Assembly (NCBI RefSeq): GCF_006717045.1
Contig: NZ_VFPH01000002.1
Span: forward strand, 2,604,001-2,668,000
Reading direction: 5' to 3'
Length of the DNA stretch: 64,000 nt
DNA from: Pseudonocardia cypriaca
Lineage (GTDB): Bacteria > Actinomycetota > Actinomycetes > Mycobacteriales > Pseudonocardiaceae
Shown: positions 58,789 through 64,000 of the stretch, in pieces
Numbering within the stretch: the first letter of the stretch is position 1
How the letters are laid out: every line of letters begins with the position of its first letter
Notes under the pieces: model-generated
Told to the model about the DNA's origin: nothing
What the model saw: only the letters and a program-made list of their open reading frames with translations
The model's database searches: none
Translations under genes and position numbers: made by a program

Positions 58789-58897
58789 GGGACCTCGGTT
58801 CAGTGGAGCGGACTCGAGAGGACAGCAGAATTGACGCTAACCGAGGAGAGCAGCGAAGTACAACGAACTATTCCCCGGGGTACGGCAGACTGTCCGC

Positions 58898-59518
58898 ATG
58901 CAGTCCCCCGAGGACGTGGCCACGGCGGTCGGCCGCAACGTGCGCGCGCTGCGCCAGCAGCGGCGGATGACCATCGACGCGCTCGCCGCCGCGGCCGGAG
59001 TCAGCCGCGGCACCGTGATCCAGATCGAGACCGCGCGCGGCAACCCGAGCATCGCCACCCTCGTGTCGCTGGCCGCGGCGCTGCGCGTCGGCGTCGCGTC
59101 GCTCGTGGGCGGCGACGCGCAGCCGCGCGTCGTGGTCCGCCGGGGCGCCGAGGCCGCCACGCTGTGGAGCAGCACCGCCGGCAGCAGTGCCGTGTTCCGG
59201 ATCGGCACCGACCCGCCGGACGTCGTCGAGCTGTGGGACTGGACGCTCCAGCCCGGCGACGGCTTCGACGGCGAGGCCCACCCGATGGGCACCCAGGAGG
59301 TGCTCTCGGTGCTGTCGGGCCGGCTCGGCCTGCGCGTCGGCGCCACCGAGCAGCACCTGGACACCGGCGACACGGTCCTGTTCCAGGCCCACGCCCCGCA
59401 CCGCTACTCCGGCATCGGCGACGGGCCCGTCCGGTTCGTCATGGTGGTGCTGCAGCCCGGCGACGCCGGCCTGGTGCCCCCGACCAGCATCGCCGAGGCC
59501 GAGCTCCCCGTGCCCTAA
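58898..59518 (+). CDS. XRE-family HTH regulator with C-terminal cupin
   Basis: 206 residues. The HTH is GRNVRALRQQRRMTIDALAAAAGVSRGTVIQIETARGNPSI, and the C-terminal cupin contains WDWTLQPGDGFDGEAHPMGTQEVLSVLSGRLGLRVG and DTVLFQAHAPHRYSG. HTH-cupin regulators sense small ligands and control neighbouring genes; here the divergent EamA transporter. A GTACAACGAACTATTCCCCGGGGTAC-type stretch in the 109-base gap holds CCCCGGGG and two GTAC sites. Its TAA overlaps the stop of the convergent gene. Confidence 0.9.
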   Translation: MQSPEDVATAVGRNVRALRQQRRMTIDALAAAAGVSRGTVIQIETARGNPSIATLVSLAAALRVGVASLVGGDAQPRVVVRRGAEAATLWSSTAGSSAVFRIGTDPPDVVELWDWTLQPGDGFDGEAHPMGTQEVLSVLSGRLGLRVGATEQHLDTGDTVLFQAHAPHRYSGIGDGPVRFVMVVLQPGDAGLVPPTSIAEAELPVP

Positions 59519-60081
59519 CAGGTGTCGGGGCGCAGCGCGCGGTACACCGGGTCGACGTCGAGGGTGACGGCCTCGACCTCGGACCGGTACACGCAGGGAC
59601 CCGTGCGGACCTCCACCGTGTCACCGTCGACGAACCGGACGTCGGACGGCACGGGCCCGGCCTCGACGCCCTGGTAGACGACGGCCTCCTGCTCGAAGAC
59701 CCCGCTGCCGGACCGGACCACCACCGCGTAGACGGGGCGGACGGCAGGCGGAGCCGCCTCCACCACCGCGAGCCGCCTGCCGCCGTCCGCCACCTCCGAC
59801 ACGGTGCGGTTCTCGACCGTCGCGTGCGTCGCCAGCACCACGATCCCGGCCCAGCCGAGCGCGGCGAGCCCGCCGAGGACCAGCACGATCAGCCGCAGCG
59901 CGCCCCGCGGCACGACCACCGCGAACGTCGCCGTGACGAACAGGACGGCCAGCAGCACGGCGGACGCGGTGAACCACCGGATGTGCCGCAGGTGGAACGG
60001 GTCGGCGAGCGCCACCCCCGCCGCCCCGACGACGAGCACGGCGCATGCCGCGAGGACGAGGGCACCGCGCAGTCTCCGCAC
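59515..60081 (-). CDS. Hypothetical membrane protein
   Basis: 188 residues from a GTG with AGGA 7 bases upstream. Three hydrophobic helices (GALVLAACAVLVVGAAGVAL; WFTASAVLLAVLFVTATFAVVV; LIVLVLGGLAALGWAGIVVL) are followed by a ~95-residue soluble domain with two Cys (TGPCVYRSEV, ALRPDTC) and an ENRTVSEVADGG start. I do not recognise it. The soluble part is likely outside, with the Cys pair possibly forming a disulphide. Confidence 0.7.
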   Translation of the reverse strand: MRRLRGALVLAACAVLVVGAAGVALADPFHLRHIRWFTASAVLLAVLFVTATFAVVVPRGALRLIVLVLGGLAALGWAGIVVLATHATVENRTVSEVADGGRRLAVVEAAPPAVRPVYAVVVRSGSGVFEQEAVVYQGVEAGPVPSDVRFVDGDTVEVRTGPCVYRSEVEAVTLDVDPVYRALRPDTC

Positions 60082-60185
60082 GCGGGCATCCTGCCTGGCC
60101 TCGTGCCGGACCGCGTGATGAGCATGCCGCAACGAGCTCCCGCCCCGGTCGAAGATCGATGCGCGGCTGCACGGGCACGAAGGCC

Positions 60186-60947
60186 TCAGCGCGCGATGCG
60201 ACTCCCGATCGCGTCGAGCACGAGGTCCAGCCCGAAGGAGAACCGGTCCAGCGCCCGCTGCAGCGTGTACGGCAGCGAGGTGTCCGACACCGCGAACGCC
60301 CCGGCCGCCTCCAGCGCGGCGAGCCGCGGGAAGCGCCCGTCCATGTGCTCGGCCAGTAGCGGGGCGCGATCGTCCCACCACTCGTCGTCGCTGCTCCCGG
60401 TCGCGGCGGGCGCCTGCTCGGCCTCGACCACCGCGCCGGCCGCTCCTCGGGTCTGCGCCTCGACCGCCGCGACACAGCCCGCGACCTCGATCCCCGAGAG
60501 GCCCGTCCCGTCGAGCAGGGCGAGTGCGGCGTCGTACCGGGCGATCACGTGCGGCCCGAAGACGGTGCGCGACGTCGCGACCTGCAGCAGCCAGGGGTGC
60601 GCCCGGTACGCGGCGAGGTCCGTCGTCGCCAGGTCGTGCAGCCCGGCGCGCCATCCGGCGTCGGCGACGGGCAGGGGCTGCGTCGCCGCGATGCGGTCGA
60701 CCATGAGCTCGAGCAGCTCGGCCTTGCCGGGCACGTAGGTGTAGAGGGTGGCCGGGCCGATCCCGAGCGCCTGCGCGAGCGCGCGCATGGACAGGGCCGC
60801 CGGGCCTGCGCGATCGGCTTCGGCGATCGCGGCGTCGACGATCCGCTGGAGCTCGAGCCGCTGCCTGGGACCGCGCCTGGGTACCGGCACGCCCTCCCAG
60901 AGCAGGGCCATCGTGCGAGCGGGATCGCCGCGTCCCGCGTACTCCAT
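60186..60947 (-). CDS. TetR family regulator (TetR_C_1-like)
   Basis: 253 residues. HTH: LQRIVDAAIAEADRAGPAALS, MRALAQALGIGPATLYTYVPG. The C-terminal domain (LATTDLAAYRAHPWLLQVAT; GAVVEAEQAP) fits the tetracycline-repressor-like group. The ATG at 60947 (MEYAGRG) is used because the next in-frame ATG at 60977 lies inside the operator at 60973. Divergent from the VOC gene, whose expression it probably represses. Confidence 0.88.
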   Translation of the reverse strand: MEYAGRGDPARTMALLWEGVPVPRRGPRQRLELQRIVDAAIAEADRAGPAALSMRALAQALGIGPATLYTYVPGKAELLELMVDRIAATQPLPVADAGWRAGLHDLATTDLAAYRAHPWLLQVATSRTVFGPHVIARYDAALALLDGTGLSGIEVAGCVAAVEAQTRGAAGAVVEAEQAPAATGSSDDEWWDDRAPLLAEHMDGRFPRLAALEAAGAFAVSDTSLPYTLQRALDRFSFGLDLVLDAIGSRIAR

Positions 60948-60972
60948 GCCATCTCCTACCGCTGATACTCCG

Positions 60973-60988
60973 AACACTGTACGGTGTT
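60973..60988. promoter_or_regulatory. TetR operator AACAC-TGTACG-GTGTT
   Basis: A 16-bp palindrome (one mismatched pair) in the short gap between divergent TetR and VOC genes; it overlaps the upstream alternative start of each, supporting the internal starts chosen. Confidence 0.7.
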
Positions 60989-60992
60989 GTCG

Positions 60993-61724
60993 GTGCCCTC
61001 CGCGACGGTGATCCCCACCCTGCCCTGCCGGGCCCTCGACGACTCACTGCCCTTCTACCGCGCACTCGGGTTCGACGTGACCTACCGCCAGGAGCGGCCG
61101 AACCCCTATGCCGCCGTCCGCCGCGAGGACGTCGAGCTGCACCTCTTCGGAGTGCCGGAGTTCGACCCGGCCCAGTCGATGCACTCGGTGATCGTGCTCG
61201 TCCCCGACACGGCGGCGCTGCACGCAGCGTTCGCGGCCGGTTTACGTGAGGCGTTCGGGAAGGTGCCGGTGTCCGGCATCCCGCGGATGACGCGCCCGCG
61301 CCGGATGCAGGGAACGCGCGGCGGGTTCATGGTGGTCGACCCGGGCGGCAACTGGCTGCGGATCAGCCGGCAGCGCACCGAGTCCGACGCCGACCTCGAC
61401 GGCGGCCCGCAGGACAGGCCCGCTGAGGAGGAAGGCCGGCTGGCCCGGGTCGTCGCCGCGGCCGCGCGCCAGGCCGACTCCCACGGAGACGAGGCCGCCG
61501 GGATCCGCATGCTCGAGACCGGCCTCACCCGGCACGCGGCCGCCCCGCCTGCCCAACGGGTTCCCGCCCTCGTCTACCTCGCCGAGCTGCACGTCCGCAC
61601 CGGCGACCGCGACGCCGCGGGCGCCGTGCTGGCGCAGGTCGACGCGCTGGAGCTGTCCGCCGCCGAGCGCGCGGCGCTGGCCGCCGACCTCGCGAGCGCC
61701 GCACAGCTGCTGCTCGATCGGTAG
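60993..61724 (+). CDS. VOC/glyoxalase-fold protein with helical C-terminal extension
   Basis: 243 residues. The N-terminal ~130 residues are a vicinal oxygen chelate domain like bleomycin-resistance proteins (PTLPCRALDDSLPFYRALGFDVTYRQ; VELHLFGVPEFDP; FMVVDPGGNWLRISR). The last ~100 residues are a helical, TPR-like extension (ARVVAAAARQADSHGDEAAGIRMLETGLTRHA; PALVYLAELHVRTGDRDAAGAVLAQVD), an unusual add-on for this family. The GTG at 60993 is used; one at 60984 lies in the TetR operator. Drug binding or detoxification is inferred. Confidence 0.82.
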   Translation: MPSATVIPTLPCRALDDSLPFYRALGFDVTYRQERPNPYAAVRREDVELHLFGVPEFDPAQSMHSVIVLVPDTAALHAAFAAGLREAFGKVPVSGIPRMTRPRRMQGTRGGFMVVDPGGNWLRISRQRTESDADLDGGPQDRPAEEEGRLARVVAAAARQADSHGDEAAGIRMLETGLTRHAAAPPAQRVPALVYLAELHVRTGDRDAAGAVLAQVDALELSAAERAALAADLASAAQLLLDR

Positions 61725-61767
61725 CGCTGGTTCTCGACCGCGCCGTCGCTTCGTGATCGGGACGGGA

Positions 61768-62193
61768 CTAGGCGACGTCGCGGTTGTACTGGACCTGCTC
61801 GGGATCGAGGTGCCAGCTGCGGATGCGCCGGGGACGGATGCGGATGACCTCGTCGCTGAACCAGCTGCCGCCGTACGAGGGCGGTGCGTGGCCGGTGAGC
61901 AGCTCGGCCTCACCACGGATCTCGACGCCGCGGCCCCAGCCGGGTTTGACCGCGCCGGGCTCGTCCGGGGTCATGTCGTCCACGACGAAGGACACCGCCG
62001 GGTTCGCCGCGATGTTGCGCCACTTCTGGCTGCTGCTCAGCGCGGGACCGCCGATGTCGATCGTGCCGTCGTCGTTCACCGAGAAGCCGAGCGCCGTCAG
62101 CTGCGGTCCGTTCGGACCGATCGTGGCGAGCCTGCCCAGCGTCTGGCTCTTCAGGTAGGTCAGCTCGTAGTCCGTGAAGATCACGGACGTCAT
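61768..62193 (-). CDS. PPOX-class F420-dependent oxidoreductase
   Basis: 141 residues, the typical length. The fold pattern (FTDYELTYLKSQTLGRLATIGPNGPQLTALGF; GGPALSSSQKWRNIAANPAV; WHLDPEQVQYNRDVA) matches the actinobacterial Rv1155-like family, which uses F420 or FMN. The function of individual members is not known. It lies divergent from the cytochrome P450, ~100 bases apart, and could assist that pathway. ATG start. Confidence 0.9.
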   Translation of the reverse strand: MTSVIFTDYELTYLKSQTLGRLATIGPNGPQLTALGFSVNDDGTIDIGGPALSSSQKWRNIAANPAVSFVVDDMTPDEPGAVKPGWGRGVEIRGEAELLTGHAPPSYGGSWFSDEVIRIRPRRIRSWHLDPEQVQYNRDVA

Positions 62194-62292
62194 CCTCGTA
62201 CTTCAACCGCAGTTCAGGTCAACCGTGCCGCCGGACGACCTGACGTAGTTCTACGGACGTCGCCGTCCGCCAGCGCCGCTAGCGTCAGCCGC

Positions 62293-63474
62293 GTGACGAC
62301 CAGCGCGCGACGCCACGAGGCGCACCTGCTGTGGGCGAGCCGCCCGAGCCTGGCCCTGTTGCTGCACGCCGCGCGCTTCGCGCCCCCGATCGCCCGGGTG
62401 CCGAGGCTGGGCTGGGTCGTCCGCGACCCGGTGCTCTGCCGGGAGGTCCTCAACGGGCACCGGCACTTCACGCTGGTCGGCGAGGGCGGGGTCGGCCACC
62501 TGTGGGCGCAGGTGCTGGGGGACTACGTCACAGAGCTCTTCGACGGGCCGGGGCACCTGCGGCTGCGCACGAAGGCCCGCGACCTGTTCACCACGAAGAC
62601 GTCGGCCGGCCTGGTCGCCGAGGCGTTCGACGCGCCGCTCACCGAGCTCACCGCGCGGCTGCGCGCCGGTGAGACCGTCGACATCGCGGACGCGTCCCGC
62701 GTGCTCGTCGGCCGGATGCTCGCCACCCTGCTGGGCCTGCCGACGGACCGGTCCGACGAGGAGTTCCGCGCGATCTTCGCCGAGGGCGAGCGGCTGGCCG
62801 CCCTCGCCTTGAGCACCACGTCCTCCACGGTGCTCACCCCGCAGGCGGTGACGGAGGCCCGGGAGATCGTGGACCGGATGACGGCCGGCATCCCCGCCGG
62901 CTATCGCGACGCGGCACCGGGCACGCTGCTGGGCCGCTGCCGCGAGCTGGACCTCGGCCCGGAGGTGACACGCGGTCTCGCGAGCCTCCTGCTCGTCGCC
63001 GGCACCGAGACGGCCGCCACCGCGATGAGCCGGGCCGTCGCGCTGCTGCACGACCATCGCCGGGTCGACGCGCTGCTCGCGGAGCCCGACCTGGTCGACG
63101 ACGTGGTCCGCGAGGTCCTGCGCGTCGTCACGCCGGCACCGGTCATCGGCCGCCACGTCAGCGCGGACGTCGAGATCGGGGGCCGCCTGCTGCGCGCGGG
63201 CGAGCAGGTCCTGCTGCTGACGTACGCGGCCAACAACGCGGCCGGGCGCTTCGACCCGGGCCGGGACTACGTGCCCGAGACGCGGCAGCTGTGGTTCGGC
63301 GGCGGGCGGCACCTGTGCCTCGGGGCGGCCTTGGCGAAGGCCGAGATGGCGGCGTTGCTGCACGCGCTGGTCCGCACCGGCCGGCCGTGGCGGGTCGTGC
63401 ACCGCAAGCCCGCCCGCCGGGTGCTCATCCCCCGCTACGAGTCGCTGCAGATCGCGCTGGCCGGGGGGTCGTAG
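62293..63474 (+). CDS. Cytochrome P450
   Basis: 393 residues, soluble bacterial class. The I-helix motif is LLVAGTETAATAMSRA, the ExxR motif EVLR, and the heme loop FGGGRHLCLGAALAKAE with the ligand Cys near residue 342. It oxidises an unknown substrate; a ferredoxin must be supplied elsewhere. The GTG start follows at once from the PPOX gap. Its TAG is directly followed by the ATG of the KAS III-like gene, so both form one operon. Confidence 0.92.
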   Translation: MTTSARRHEAHLLWASRPSLALLLHAARFAPPIARVPRLGWVVRDPVLCREVLNGHRHFTLVGEGGVGHLWAQVLGDYVTELFDGPGHLRLRTKARDLFTTKTSAGLVAEAFDAPLTELTARLRAGETVDIADASRVLVGRMLATLLGLPTDRSDEEFRAIFAEGERLAALALSTTSSTVLTPQAVTEAREIVDRMTAGIPAGYRDAAPGTLLGRCRELDLGPEVTRGLASLLLVAGTETAATAMSRAVALLHDHRRVDALLAEPDLVDDVVREVLRVVTPAPVIGRHVSADVEIGGRLLRAGEQVLLLTYAANNAAGRFDPGRDYVPETRQLWFGGGRHLCLGAALAKAEMAALLHALVRTGRPWRVVHRKPARRVLIPRYESLQIALAGGS

Positions 63475-64000
63475 ATGGGATCGCGACTGGCCGGGGTGGC
63501 CGTCCACCTACCGGAGCGCCGCCTGACCAACGACGAGGTGGAGGCCCGCATCGGGCCGTACTCCGCGCCGCCGGGGCTGTTGCACCGGCTCACGGGGATC
63601 CGGTCCCGCCACGCGATGGCCGACCACGAGCAGGCGTCCGACCTCGCCGTCGCCGCGGCGCGCAAGCTGCTCGCCGAGACGGGCACGGCCGCCGAGGAGA
63701 TCGACCTGCTGCTGTTCGCGTCGGCGAGCCAGGACATGGTGGAGCCGGCCACCGCGCACATCGTCGCGGCCGGGCTCGAGCTGCGCTGCCCCGTGATGGA
63801 CGTCAAGAACGCCTGCAACAGCATGCTCAACGGCATCGAGGTGGCCGACGCGCTCATCGCGACGGGCCGCTACCGCACGGTGCTCGTGGCCGGCGGCGAG
63901 GCGCCGTCCCGGGCCGTGCGCTGGGACGTCCGGTCCCTCGGCGAGTACCTGCGCGCCTTCCCCGGCTACACGCTCGGCGACGCGGGCGCCGCGCTGCTCC
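63475..64000 (+). CDS. Ketoacyl-ACP synthase III-like enzyme (partial, window end)
   Basis: 175 residues visible. The fold starts MGSRLAGVAVHLPERRLTNDEV, and DVKNACNSMLNGIEVADALI carries the catalytic Cys near residue 114. KAS III enzymes start fatty acid or polyketide chains, and related ones (OleA, CerJ) do acyl condensation or transfer. Being fused in an operon with a P450 points to specialised metabolism. The rest, including the His and Asn, is outside the window. Confidence 0.88.
   Translation, partial: MGSRLAGVAVHLPERRLTNDEVEARIGPYSAPPGLLHRLTGIRSRHAMADHEQASDLAVAAARKLLAETGTAAEEIDLLLFASASQDMVEPATAHIVAAGLELRCPVMDVKNACNSMLNGIEVADALIATGRYRTVLVAGGEAPSRAVRWDVRSLGEYLRAFPGYTLGDAGAALL

Overview
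The window is a very GC-rich chromosomal segment of an actinobacterium. GTG starts are common, adjacent genes often overlap by 4 bp (GTGA), and codon third positions are mostly G or C. From gene content and order I infer the Pseudonocardiales, for example Pseudonocardia or a relative; this rests on inference, not on a search. The backbone matches the Mycobacterium tuberculosis Rv1002c-Rv1020 neighbourhood as I know it: pmt, rsmI, metG, tatD, rpfB, ksgA, ispE, a Pks16-like acyl-AMP ligase, pth, rplY, prs, glmU and mfd. Accessory genes have been inserted between the conserved blocks.

Layout. 1-1583 is the 5' part of mfd. 1663-2593 is a tandem array of four BldC/MerR-like mini-HTH genes, one of them broken, followed by a PF04672 methyltransferase, a luciferase-like oxidoreductase, a tricorn protease and a PQQ-type sugar dehydrogenase whose stop codon lies inside a ~170-bp MITE-like element. 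9362-11341 holds an Lrp regulator, an MFS exporter and a DUF2277 gene. 11546-15487 is a four-gene, probably sugar-modifying operon read on the minus strand. 15662-18727 has a desaturase, tRNA-Gln, a 36-residue membrane protein, OsmC and an L,D-transpeptidase. 18969-24133 is the glmU-prs and rplY-pth housekeeping block. 24134-35082 is accessory: a flavin monooxygenase with a TetR regulator, the acyl-AMP ligase, an M20 peptidase, TetR/NTF2, a GT39 mannosyltransferase-like protein, and an MFS-MBL operon divergent from a CGNR regulator. 35116-44185 is ABC-F, ispE, ksgA, rpfB, tatD and metG, all on the minus strand. 44366-49471 has a KhtTU-like K+/H+ antiporter pair, a membrane-anchored PL7 alginate lyase, and a LysR/MFS pair. 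49567-49814 is gene wreckage. 49849-53145 is an operon of a substrate-binding-like protein, a von Willebrand A lipoprotein and a small membrane protein. 53259-60081 covers LysR/aldo-keto reductase, rsmI, pmt, EamA and XRE-cupin. 60186-64000 ends in TetR/VOC, an F420-type PPOX protein, and a P450 followed directly by a KAS III-like synthase cut by the window edge.

The most unusual signal is a set of short non-coding repeat families in the gaps. One family has a GACTCGC core phased at 22 bp (two helical turns) in arrays of two to four units, usually as facing inverted arms (21476, 22659, 32161, 37914), and once inside a coding sequence (58131). A second is a 55-bp double palindrome with a fixed TAGGT/ACCTA linker (4481, 42326, 53232) that supplies the stop codon and last residues of two unrelated proteins. 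Two more families (3457 and 55311) have a related double-arm design with other sequences.
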